Source: Lachnospiraceae bacterium UBA4364
GTDB lineage: Bacteria > Bacillota > Clostridia > Lachnospirales > Lachnospiraceae
Direction: 5' to 3'
NCBI GenBank assembly: GCA_002393955.1
Contig: DGSK01000054.1
Location: forward strand, 1-35,213
DNA length: 35,213 nucleotides
The notes under the pieces were generated by a model. It was given only the letters and a program-made list of their open reading frames with translations. It did not search any database and was not told where the DNA came from. Below, in pieces: positions 8,928 to 16,838 of the stretch. The position numbers and the translations under genes were made by a program. Each line of letters starts with the position of its first letter. Position 1 is the first letter of the stretch.

Positions 8928-9194
8928 TTACTCTGCGGAATCATCATCATCCACCACAGAGGCTATGGAGCTTACAACTGTTGAAACCACCGACAGTACA
9001 ACTGCCAGGATCACGATGAGCACACCACCCATTATAAGCAGAAGCATTATGGTCTGTTCCTCGCCCTGGGGTGCCGCATCCTCTGCCGCTGCCATCACCG
9101 GCATTGCATTCATAAGTCCGGACATGACAGCCGCCATGATCATCATTATGATATTCTTAATCTTTTTCTTTAATCCAAGCTTTTTTCCAAACAT
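8928..9194 (-). CDS. Small exported or membrane protein with signal sequence, function unknown
   Basis: Not a recognised family. From the ATG at 9194 it has 88 residues. There is a basic start (MFGKKLGLKKKIK), a hydrophobic helix (about 14-32) ending in an AxA-type cleavage site near VMAAAED, a short acidic linker, a second strongly hydrophobic helix (about 43-70, ILMLLLI then VLIVILAVVLSVVSTVVSSIASVV) and the acidic tail DDDDSAE. It is therefore either a cleaved single-pass protein or a two-helix protein. GGGAG lies eight bases before this start; longer in-frame starts lack a ribosome site and overlap the 3' end of argC. It has its own extended -10 promoter and an intrinsic terminator, so it is probably a single-gene transcript. 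Confidence 0.7.
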   Translation of the reverse strand: MFGKKLGLKKKIKNIIMMIMAAVMSGLMNAMPVMAAAEDAAPQGEEQTIMLLLIMGGVLIVILAVVLSVVSTVVSSIASVVDDDDSAE

Positions 9195-9216
9195 CGCTGT
9201 TACTCCCGCACGACCT

Positions 9217-9261
9217 GTCACTTCCGGGTGACCACTCACCTCAGATTTTGTTATTTTACCA
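9217..9261 (-). promoter_or_regulatory. Candidate extended -10 promoter and leader hairpin for the 88-residue membrane protein
   Basis: Minus-strand TG-G-TAAAAT (9261 to 9253) is an extended -10 with no good -35 at 16-18 bp. Just downstream, GTCAC (9217-9221) and GTGAC (9228-9232) form a short hairpin in the leader, 23 bases before the start codon. Confidence 0.4.
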
Positions 9262-9302
9262 CAGTTTTGTTTTTTTTTATAGACAAATTTACAGTCTGAA
9301 TT

Positions 9303-9335
9303 ATGCCTCTGAATTACACCTTCAGTTTTAGGCAT
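9303..9335 (-). terminator. Stem-loop behind argC, possible weak terminator
   Basis: ATGCCT (9303-9308) pairs with AGGCAT (9330-9335), and inside it CTGAA (9309-9313) pairs with TTCAG (9321-9325), with a four-base bulge on one side. It begins 11 bp past the argC stop. No T-tract follows on the minus strand, so it may stabilise the 3' end rather than terminate. Confidence 0.45.
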
Positions 9336-9345
9336 GGGTTTCTGC

Positions 9346-10290
9346 TTACAGATTAAGTCCTTTTGCCGGATCTGCACCCATGGAAATGTTCATGCATTCT
9401 ATTGCCGCGCCCGAAGCACCTTTACCGAGATTATCAAAACGCGATGCTATCATAAGCCTGTCCGAATTGCCGCTCACAAATATCTCCATTCCGTCCCAGC
9501 CGGCACAGGCATCGGAGAAAATCGCTCCTCCTGCATCCACATCCGCACCGAAAGGCATCACCTTCATGAATTTCTTTCCCGCATAAAAGTCCGCATAATA
9601 ATCCCGCAGCGCAGAAGGCGTCATCTGTTTGTTCATCAGGTGTCCGTATATGGGGAACTGTACGATCATTCCGCTATGATAGTTTGTTGTTAGAGGCGCA
9701 AAGATAGGCTCTCTTTCAAGCCCGCTTATCTTTTTCATTTCCTTAAGATGCTTGTGAGCCTGCCCCCAGGCATACATCCTTGCGGAATCAAACTTCGCAT
9801 CCCTGCCATCTTCTTCATAAGCTTCGATAAGCTTTTTCCCGCCTCCACTATACCCGGATACGGCAAAAACAGCTGCCGGATAATCTGCAGGTATAAGTCC
9901 TCCGCTTACAAGAGGGTATGCGAGAGCGATGAAACCGGACGCATAGCACCCCGGAACAGCGATCCTCTTACTCGATCTTATCTTTTCCTCAAATTCCCCG
10001 GAGAGCTCCGGAAAACCGTATGCCCAGTCATCAAGTGTCCTGTGAGCAGTTGAAGTGTCTATGATGACCGTATCATCATTTTCGACATAGCTTACAGCTT
10101 CCCTTGCCGCATCATCTGGAAGACAGAGAAAGGTAAAGTCTGATTCATTTATAAACTTCTTTATCTCTTCGGGATCCTTACGCTTTGCCTCGTCAATATG
10201 CATGATCTCGATATCGTCACGATCCTTAAATCTTTCATTGATACGTAGTCCCGTTGTGCCTGCACTGCCGTCTATGAATACTTTTTTCAT
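9346..10290 (-). CDS. argC: N-acetyl-gamma-glutamyl-phosphate reductase, type 2
   Basis: NADPH-dependent reduction of N-acetylglutamyl phosphate to its semialdehyde, third step of arginine synthesis. From the ATG at 10290 it has 314 residues, the length of the shorter 'uncommon' ArgC class rather than the common 340-350 residue class. Features: nucleotide-binding start KKVFIDGSAGTTGLRI, FTFLCLPDDAAREAV, DTSTAHR, the active-site cysteine in IAVPGCYASGF, the glycine-rich SGYSGGGKK, and GQAHKHLKEM. AGGAGAG seven bases upstream fixes this start over one ten codons longer. It follows the ABC exporter operon by 41 bp. No other arginine genes are in the window. Confidence 0.9.
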   Translation of the reverse strand: MKKVFIDGSAGTTGLRINERFKDRDDIEIMHIDEAKRKDPEEIKKFINESDFTFLCLPDDAAREAVSYVENDDTVIIDTSTAHRTLDDWAYGFPELSGEFEEKIRSSKRIAVPGCYASGFIALAYPLVSGGLIPADYPAAVFAVSGYSGGGKKLIEAYEEDGRDAKFDSARMYAWGQAHKHLKEMKKISGLEREPIFAPLTTNYHSGMIVQFPIYGHLMNKQMTPSALRDYYADFYAGKKFMKVMPFGADVDAGGAIFSDACAGWDGMEIFVSGNSDRLMIASRFDNLGKGASGAAIECMNISMGADPAKGLNL

Positions 10291-10331
10291 GCTGATACTC
10301 TCCTGTCGTTTACTGTTCAATTTCTGTTTTC

Positions 10332-12344
10332 TTATGCTCCTGCAGCTTCATTCTTTATGCCCGTATATAGCGTATAATATCTGCCCCTTTCCTTAATCAG
10401 CTCATCATGTGTTCCTCTTTCTATGATACGCCCGCCGTCAAGCACCATAATACAATCCGAATTACGAACCGTGGAGAGCCTGTGGGCAATAACGAATGTC
10501 GTCCGGCCTTTCATCAGTCCATCCATCCCGGCCTGTACCAGCTTTTCGGTCCGGGTGTCAATGGAGCTTGTAGCTTCATCAAGTATCAGCACCGGTGGAT
10601 CCGCAATTGCGGTACGGGCTATGGCTATGAGCTGCCTCTGCCCCTGGCTTAAACTGCCACCATCGCTCTTTATCACCGTATCATATCCATCAGGCAGCCT
10701 TCTTATAAAACCGTCGGCATTGGCAAGCTTTGCTGCCGCCTCCACTTCCGCATCAGTTGCATCCAGCTTTCCGTAACGGATATTCTCCCTTATGGTGCCG
10801 CTGAAAAGGTGTACATCCTGAAGCACTATCCCTAGGGAATGCCTCAGGTCATCTTTCTTTATCTTATTTATGTTTATTCCATCATATCTTATCTTTCCGT
10901 CTTGTATATCATAAAACCTGTTTAGCAGGTTCGTGATGGTTGTCTTTCCGGCTCCGGTGGTACCTACCAGTGCTATCTTCTGTCCGGGCTTCGCGTAAAG
11001 CTTTATGTCATGGAGCACGGTCTTTTCCGGCACATAACCAAAATCCACTCCGTCAAAAACCACATCTCCGGTAAGCCTTACATATGATGTGGTTCCGTCT
11101 GCCTTATGAAAATGCTTCCATGCCCATATACCTGTTTTTTCCTCAGTTTCAAGCCACTCTCCCTCCGATGCGATCAGGGGAGCCGCATTTTCATCTGCTC
11201 TTTCCGTATTGGTTTCCACACCCTTAAAGTCAGGATTTCTTTTTACATTCACAAGAGTCACATATCCCTCATCCGTCTCCGGGATCTCGTCCAAAACCCT
11301 GAATATCCTTTCGGCACCTGCAAGTCCCATGACTATTGCATTGAACTGCTGGCTTATCTGGTTTATCGGCATGTTGATGCTCTTGTTAAAAGTAAGAAAA
11401 CTTGCCAGGTCTCCTATGGTAAGTGCAAGAAATCCCGTGCCATGATTGAATACAAGTATGCCTCCGGCCACAGCACACAGCACATAACTCAGATTCCCAA
11501 GCTGGGCATTTATAGGCCCCAGCACATTAACGTACTGGTTGGCTTTTTTTGCACTTTCATACAGAGAGTCATTAAGCTCGTTAAATCTTTCCACATTTAT
11601 CTTTTCGCGGTTAAAGACCTTAACGACTTTCTGGCCTTCCATCATTTCCTCAATAAATCCGTTAAGGCTTCCGAGCTGCTTTTGCTGTTCTATAAAGTAT
11701 CTGCTGCTGCCTCCTGCAACTTTGCCTGTCACGATTATCTGCACCGCAACCATGATAAGGCTCACACAGGTCAATACGGGGCTTAACACGATCATACTGA
11801 TAAATGTGCTCACGATAGTAATACCCGAATTCAGAAGCTGCGGCAGGCTCTGGCTTATCATCTGCCTTAACGTGTCTATATCATTCGTGTAGACAGACAT
11901 GATATCACCATGGGAATGTGTATCAAAATAGGATATTGGAAGCTTCTCCATTTTTGAAAAAAGCTCTATTCTCAGGTCGCGAAGCGTTCCCTGGGAAATA
12001 TAGATCATAAGCTTATTCTGAACAAAAACCGCTATTATTCCTATAGCATATATTCCGGCCATTACAAGTATGGCATGAAAAAGTCCCGAAAAATCCGGGT
12101 TCTCGGCCTTCATAAGAGGCTCAATATGATCATCTATCAGGGATTGCAGGAAAAATGTTCCTTTTATAGAGCACATGATCGTGATTATTATGCACGATAC
12201 CGCCACTATAAACTGAACCGGATATTTTGACAGCACTCTTACCATCACCCTGCCAAAGATTTTTCCCGGATCCTTGAGCTTCGGTCTGGGCCCCATATTG
12301 CGCCCGCGTCCCATTTTTATTTCTTTAACCTTCTGTTCTGCCAT
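10332..12344 (-). CDS. ABC exporter subunit with canonical catalytic Walker B (heterodimer partner)
   Basis: Half-transporter of 670 residues: about 45 basic residues, six predicted membrane helices (about 45-340), then a nucleotide-binding domain. The NBD has Walker A VGTTGAGKTT, signature LSQGQ (degenerate, expected LSGGQ), Walker B LILDEATSSID with the catalytic Glu, and a switch His in IAHRLS. A linker of about 70 residues (roughly 360-430, including EWLETEEKTGIWAWKHF) separates the membrane part from the NBD and is longer than usual. Its start overlaps the stop of the partner gene by one base (TAATG), indicating coupled translation. The pattern matches heterodimeric multidrug or peptide exporters with one degenerate site. 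The substrate cannot be told from sequence. Confidence 0.93.
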   Translation of the reverse strand: MAEQKVKEIKMGRGRNMGPRPKLKDPGKIFGRVMVRVLSKYPVQFIVAVSCIIITIMCSIKGTFFLQSLIDDHIEPLMKAENPDFSGLFHAILVMAGIYAIGIIAVFVQNKLMIYISQGTLRDLRIELFSKMEKLPISYFDTHSHGDIMSVYTNDIDTLRQMISQSLPQLLNSGITIVSTFISMIVLSPVLTCVSLIMVAVQIIVTGKVAGGSSRYFIEQQKQLGSLNGFIEEMMEGQKVVKVFNREKINVERFNELNDSLYESAKKANQYVNVLGPINAQLGNLSYVLCAVAGGILVFNHGTGFLALTIGDLASFLTFNKSINMPINQISQQFNAIVMGLAGAERIFRVLDEIPETDEGYVTLVNVKRNPDFKGVETNTERADENAAPLIASEGEWLETEEKTGIWAWKHFHKADGTTSYVRLTGDVVFDGVDFGYVPEKTVLHDIKLYAKPGQKIALVGTTGAGKTTITNLLNRFYDIQDGKIRYDGININKIKKDDLRHSLGIVLQDVHLFSGTIRENIRYGKLDATDAEVEAAAKLANADGFIRRLPDGYDTVIKSDGGSLSQGQRQLIAIARTAIADPPVLILDEATSSIDTRTEKLVQAGMDGLMKGRTTFVIAHRLSTVRNSDCIMVLDGGRIIERGTHDELIKERGRYYTLYTGIKNEAAGA

Positions 12345-14095
12345 TACCTGTCACCCTGCTCGTCAAAGTCGCCGTTTCCGCCGGTCTGTGATTCATATAC
12401 TTCCCTGTATATCCTGCTGTCCGCAAGCAGTTCTTCATGTGTTCCGAAAGCACTCACCCTGCCCTCATCCATGACTATTATCCTGTCCGCATCCATCACG
12501 CTCGAAACGCGCTGTGCGATTATGATCTTTGTTGTTCCAGGAATTTCCGCCCTGAAAGCTTTCCTTATCTTCGCATCCGTCGCTGTATCAACAGCAGATG
12601 TGGAATCATCAAGTATAAGTATCTTTGGCTTCTTAAGGAGCGCCCTTGCTATACACAGTCTCTGCTTCTGTCCCCCGGATACATTTGTACCGCCCTGCTC
12701 TATTCTGGTCTCATACTTATCCGGGAAATTCTCTATGAATTCATCCGCACAGGCGAGCCTGCAGGCTGCCTTACACTCTTCATCCGTAGCTTCCGGATTT
12801 CCCCAGCGCAGGTTTTCAAGTATTGTCCCTGAGAATATAACATTCTTCTGAAGCACTACCGCCACCTGATTCCGAAGTGACTCCAGGGAATACTCCCGCA
12901 CATCCCTTCCACCTACCTTCACGCTGCCCTCTGACACATCATAAAGCCTGCTGATCAGTGATACCAGAGATGATTTGGCTGAACCGGTTGCACCTATGAT
13001 GCCTATCACTTCACCGCTATTGATCGACAAGTTCACATCCTTTAATACAGGTACTCCGCTGCCGCTCCTGTCGTATGAAAAATCCACATTGCAGAATTCA
13101 ATGCGCCCATCCTTTACTTCCGTCACGGGTGCTTCAGGCTCCTTTATATCGGATTCCTCACTTAAGACCTCCGCTATACGCTCCACACTTGCAGCAGACA
13201 TTGATACCATTACAAATACAAATGACATCATCATAAGGCTCATAAGTATATACATACAATATGTGAGCAGGCTCATTAGTTCTCCCGTCTCCAGCTGCTT
13301 AGCCACTATCATATGCGCACCGATCCAGCTTATTGTAAGAATACAGGTATATACCGTAAGCTGCATTACCGGTGCAACCATAACCACTCTGCCCTCGGCC
13401 TTTACGAACAGTCCGTAAATATTCTGTGCTGCCTTTCTAAGCCTGTCTGTTTCATATTCTTCTCTTACATATGCTTTGACGACCCTTATAGCACTTACAT
13501 TTTCCTGAACAGCCGCATTTAAGTCATCATACTTTTTAAAAACCTCCCTGAAGCACTTCATGGCTGCCCGTGCCAGGGAAACGATCACAATGCTTAATGC
13601 AAATACGGCAATAAGATAAACACTCGCGATCTTCGGCTCGATGATAAATGCCGCTATCATTGCAAACAGCATCGAAAACGGCGCCCTGAAGCACATGCGA
13701 AGCAGCATCTGATACGCATTCTGCACATTGGTAACATCTGTTGTAAGTCTTGTAACAAGACCTGCCGTGGAAAACTTATCTATATTGGAAAAGGAATATG
13801 TCTGAATCCTTTCGAACATGGCTTTCCTTAAATTCCTGGCAAATCCGGTAGAAGCCTTGGCTCCGTATATGCCTCCCATAAATCCCGAAAACCACGCCAT
13901 TACCGCCAGCACTACCATTATGCCGCCCATGACATAAATATGCTGCATATTATTTTCCTTCACACCCTGATCAACGATGGAGGCCATACACATAGGTATT
14001 AACACCTCAAAGATCACTTCGAAGATCATCCAGACAGGAGTAGCGATCGAAGCAGCTTTAAATTCTTTTACATTTGAAAGTATTTTTTTATACAC
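12344..14095 (-). CDS. ABC exporter subunit carrying the degenerate ATPase site (heterodimer partner)
   Basis: Half-transporter of 583 residues with six predicted membrane helices (about 15-310) and a C-terminal nucleotide-binding domain. Walker A reads GATGSAKSS, where Ala replaces the usual Gly before the Lys. Walker B reads LILDDSTSAVD with Asp in place of the catalytic Glu. The switch residue is Gln (IIAQRVS) instead of His, while its signature VSGGQ is intact. Together with the LSQGQ of the partner these substitutions define one non-hydrolysing composite site, as known for heterodimeric exporters such as TM287/288 and BmrCD. It begins six bases after the acyltransferase gene and ends overlapping the partner gene. 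Confidence 0.93.
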   Translation of the reverse strand: MYKKILSNVKEFKAASIATPVWMIFEVIFEVLIPMCMASIVDQGVKENNMQHIYVMGGIMVVLAVMAWFSGFMGGIYGAKASTGFARNLRKAMFERIQTYSFSNIDKFSTAGLVTRLTTDVTNVQNAYQMLLRMCFRAPFSMLFAMIAAFIIEPKIASVYLIAVFALSIVIVSLARAAMKCFREVFKKYDDLNAAVQENVSAIRVVKAYVREEYETDRLRKAAQNIYGLFVKAEGRVVMVAPVMQLTVYTCILTISWIGAHMIVAKQLETGELMSLLTYCMYILMSLMMMSFVFVMVSMSAASVERIAEVLSEESDIKEPEAPVTEVKDGRIEFCNVDFSYDRSGSGVPVLKDVNLSINSGEVIGIIGATGSAKSSLVSLISRLYDVSEGSVKVGGRDVREYSLESLRNQVAVVLQKNVIFSGTILENLRWGNPEATDEECKAACRLACADEFIENFPDKYETRIEQGGTNVSGGQKQRLCIARALLKKPKILILDDSTSAVDTATDAKIRKAFRAEIPGTTKIIIAQRVSSVMDADRIIVMDEGRVSAFGTHEELLADSRIYREVYESQTGGNGDFDEQGDR

Positions 14096-14101
14096 TCTCT
14101 G

Positions 14102-15223
14102 TCAAACCTCTTTACTCTTGCTTTTGCGAAATATCCCATACACTGCTTTAACGGGCAATATTATAGCAAAAGATAATAATGATAGTAACAATAAAATTAG
14201 GGGCATTCCGAGCCAGACATTTCCAATGATATCAAAAAGTCCCGCCCCTGCAATGATATCCAGTATAAAAGGGTGTATCAGATATACGCCCAAAGTAGAC
14301 GCCGATAGCAGCTGCAGATACTTATTCCCCTTACCGCTTACCGCTGCCTTTTCTGGGGTCTTTACCAGTTTTGGGATGATAAATATCGTTACTGATATTA
14401 ACAGATTATGAACAGTAAACGGGCTTGAAAAGAGCTCACATACCGTACCGTCCGTCAAGCTTCTCTTTCCCGCTGATACACAGGCTATAATAAAAGTTAT
14501 CAGTGCCGCCGAGCAGACAAGCCCGCCAATGCCGGTAGGTATCTTTTTATCTATATGATGAAGGATATAGTATCCAAGAATAAAATAGCCTAGATATCCG
14601 GCAAAATAAGCAAAATCAAATATCCTGTAAAAATCTTCCAGCAGATATCTGAAAGGAAAATCAAAAAGAAATATCGTCGGCATAAGCACGGACACCAGGC
14701 TGAACAGAATGATATAAAGCAGACAGTTTTCCTTTTTCTCGCAGCCCTTCTTTATAAGAGGAACCATAAGATAGATAAGAGCTATCATCGGCAGGAACCA
14801 AAGATGATAATGCCCAGGCTTCCTGAATACATTCAAAAAAAAGTCTTCTTTCCAGCTTACTGCTGCTCCGCTTAGGATAAACTCAAGCATATCTGACAGC
14901 CGGTACAGCACTTTCCACAAAAACCACAGTCCAAAGAGTTTAAGGCTCTTTCTTACACAATAGGCTGTATCCGTTTTCCTTTCCGGATCAAGCATAAGGG
15001 CACCGGATATCATCACATACAGAGACACGCCTGTAAAAGCAAGTATGTTTCCCGTCAGGGCAAAGAATGAAGCCGATGATCCTACCGCCTCTCTTTCAAG
15101 CCACAACGCAGAAACATGAACCAGCAAAACTAAAATACAGGCGATGATCCTCGCCTGATCCGGAAACACTAAACGTTTTTTTTCTTTAATTTCAGACATA
15201 ATTTCAGACATAATTTCAGACAT
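14102..15223 (-). CDS. Integral membrane acyltransferase, family 3
   Basis: Polytopic membrane protein of 373 residues with about ten hydrophobic helices, of the acyltransferase 3 family (OafA/WecH-like). These enzymes O-acylate cell-surface polysaccharide or peptidoglycan; the substrate is unknown here. Family marks are an early His in LLVHVSALW within helix 1, the following FTGVSLYVMISGALML, the HYHLWFLPMIALIYLMVPLI helix pair, and a late GVYLIHPFIL with the second His. The N-terminus is MSEIMSEIMSEI, encoded by three perfect 12-bp repeats, so three start codons compete; the outermost at 15223 has AGG eight bases upstream. It lies six bases after pgeF and six before the ABC genes. The neighbours make a role in envelope modification plausible but unproven. 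Confidence 0.85.
   Translation of the reverse strand: MSEIMSEIMSEIKEKKRLVFPDQARIIACILVLLVHVSALWLEREAVGSSASFFALTGNILAFTGVSLYVMISGALMLDPERKTDTAYCVRKSLKLFGLWFLWKVLYRLSDMLEFILSGAAVSWKEDFFLNVFRKPGHYHLWFLPMIALIYLMVPLIKKGCEKKENCLLYIILFSLVSVLMPTIFLFDFPFRYLLEDFYRIFDFAYFAGYLGYFILGYYILHHIDKKIPTGIGGLVCSAALITFIIACVSAGKRSLTDGTVCELFSSPFTVHNLLISVTIFIIPKLVKTPEKAAVSGKGNKYLQLLSASTLGVYLIHPFILDIIAGAGLFDIIGNVWLGMPLILLLLSLLSFAIILPVKAVYGIFRKSKSKEV
15188..15223 (-). repeat. Three tandem 12-bp repeats at the acyltransferase start codon
   Basis: The minus strand reads ATGTCTGAAATT three times without mismatch, starting exactly at the first codon. Each unit supplies a new in-frame ATG and the residues MSEI. Gain or loss of a unit would keep the frame and change only the N-terminal length and the spacing to the ribosome site. 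Confidence 0.9.
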
Positions 15224-15229
15224 CTGCTT

Positions 15230-16192
15230 TTACCTGATCATTAGAAATCCGCACAGGCCGCCCCGCTGTCCTTTTGTAAATCTGTGGGAATGCAAAAGCT
15301 CAGGATTACAGCAGGTACATATATCACTTAAAAACACCTTATCTTCAGGAACACCTGTATTTATAAGATTATCCCTGCAGGCTAGCGTAAGATCCAGATA
15401 ATACTTCTCGCCGGACGATCCCCCGCTCATATTTCCGCTGTCTATGCCGGTATTATCCTTCTTTCGCAATATTCCCATCTTCTCTGCATCAGGATATTTA
15501 TTTTTAAACTCATCTGCCACATCATTTCCGACTTCATAATGCTCCGCACAGATTCCCGGCCCCACAAAAGCCCTGATATCTCCAGGATCCGTTCCGAAAA
15601 GTTCCGACATCTTTTTTACCGTTTCATATATGATGTCATTAACGGTACCGCGCCACCCGGAATGAGCCAGACCGATAGCCTTTCTTTTTGTATCAATAAA
15701 AAAAACAGGAATGCAGTCAGCAAACCCTGCCACCAGACAGACTCCGGGAGTATCCGTAACAAGGGCATCAATGTCGTTAAAGTCACGTTCCCTTGTAACG
15801 CCCATACCTTTATTATATTCGTTCACATGCAAAACATTGATCGTATGAGTCTGCTTGGCATATACCATTGACTCTGCGGGTATCCCCAGACTTTCACCCA
15901 TTATCCTGAAATTCTCAAGTATGTTTTCCGGTGCATCACCTCTGTTTGATGCAAAATTCATACTGGAGAAGATTCCCTCAGATACACCACCGAGTCTTGT
16001 GGAGAAGCCATGTATCACAAAATCACAGGCCCCGCTCTCAATAGTGAGGCCTGTGTTTTCTGCTTCTGACTTCGTTTTATTTGAAAAGGGAATAAACCTT
16101 ATGAACGGTGCTTTGCCCGGAATACAAACCAGCTCAGTAGTCCGTTCCCGTCCTTCAATGTATTTTATTTTAGGAATATCTGCTTTATCCAA
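15230..16192 (-). CDS. pgeF: PgeF / YfiH (DUF152) family peptidoglycan editing factor
   Basis: Member of the family once called polyphenol oxidase or laccase. Homologues act as purine nucleoside phosphorylase/adenosine deaminase-like enzymes and as peptidoglycan editing factor. The 320-residue protein shows VIHGFSTRLGGVS, the metal-site residues in KQTHT, LVAGFADCIPVFF, GLAHSGWRGT with the His ligand, a Cys in FVGPGICAEHYEVG, and the closing CTCCNPELLHSHR-type end. A stop codon lies four codons upstream in frame, so the first usable start is TTG at 16192; its ribosome site (AAAGAGAG) is poorly spaced and the exact start is uncertain. A serine/glycine-rich insert (about residues 240-265) is unusual. 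It sits 47 bp after the DUF436 gene. Confidence 0.9.
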   Translation of the reverse strand: MDKADIPKIKYIEGRERTTELVCIPGKAPFIRFIPFSNKTKSEAENTGLTIESGACDFVIHGFSTRLGGVSEGIFSSMNFASNRGDAPENILENFRIMGESLGIPAESMVYAKQTHTINVLHVNEYNKGMGVTRERDFNDIDALVTDTPGVCLVAGFADCIPVFFIDTKRKAIGLAHSGWRGTVNDIIYETVKKMSELFGTDPGDIRAFVGPGICAEHYEVGNDVADEFKNKYPDAEKMGILRKKDNTGIDSGNMSGGSSGEKYYLDLTLACRDNLINTGVPEDKVFLSDICTCCNPELLHSHRFTKGQRGGLCGFLMIR

Positions 16193-16239
16193 CTCTCTTT
16201 TTCACTGAAATATCTGCTTCTTAATGGCAATCCCGAAAT

Positions 16240-16836
16240 TCACTCAAGAGCCTCATTATAAACTGCTCTCGCTCCACCAACATATTTTGGGCGCCTTCTT
16301 GCCGCTATGACAATAGCTGAACCGATATTACGCTTTGTGATCTTAAGAGGTACTACCACAGGTTTTATGTGCATGCCTACCATCACTCCGCCGATATCCA
16401 TGCCTGCGTCAGCCTTCTGCATAAGGCTTTCTACCACCACCGGTGATTTGCAGTTTTTATAAACAGTGGTGCCGAAGGATCCGCCCGCCTTAGGCTGCGG
16501 TACGACATTAACCTCTTCGAGTCCCAATCTGTCCGCCACATCCTTTTCCATTACGATCGCACGGTTAAGATGCTCACAGCACTGTGCGGCTATTTCCACT
16601 CCGTATTTATCAGCTACAGGTTTTATACCTTTGTACAGAGCTCCTGCCACATCCATACTGGAGTGTGTCCCTACACGCTCACCCACAACCTCGCTGGAAG
16701 AACAGCCTATCACAACCACGCTGCCGGCCCCTATCCCGGACATCTCGCAGACCTGGTTCATTACCTCTGCAGCATCTTTTTCTATGGCCGCCAGGTCAAC
16801 ATTTTCATCATTTTCATATGTCATTGTTCCGCTCAT
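16240..16836 (-). CDS. DUF436 / YwlG (UPF0340, TIGR01440) family protein
   Basis: Conserved Firmicute protein of unknown biochemical role, about 199 residues. Hallmarks are VVVIGCSSSEVVGERVGTHSS near residue 45, a Cys-Cys-His cluster in AAQCCEHLNRA, VVPQPKAGGSFGT, and the closing DIGGVMVGMHIKPVVVPL. It begins a few bases after the rho stop. The ATG at 16836 is taken as the start; the ATG four codons later (16824) is equally possible because neither has a strong ribosome site. Homologues are often near glycine/threonine metabolism or upp/glyA-type genes; here it is in the rho operon instead. The family call is confident, the function is not known. Confidence 0.88.
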   Translation of the reverse strand: MSGTMTYENDENVDLAAIEKDAAEVMNQVCEMSGIGAGSVVVIGCSSSEVVGERVGTHSSMDVAGALYKGIKPVADKYGVEIAAQCCEHLNRAIVMEKDVADRLGLEEVNVVPQPKAGGSFGTTVYKNCKSPVVVESLMQKADAGMDIGGVMVGMHIKPVVVPLKITKRNIGSAIVIAARRRPKYVGGARAVYNEALE

Positions 16837-16838
16837 TA

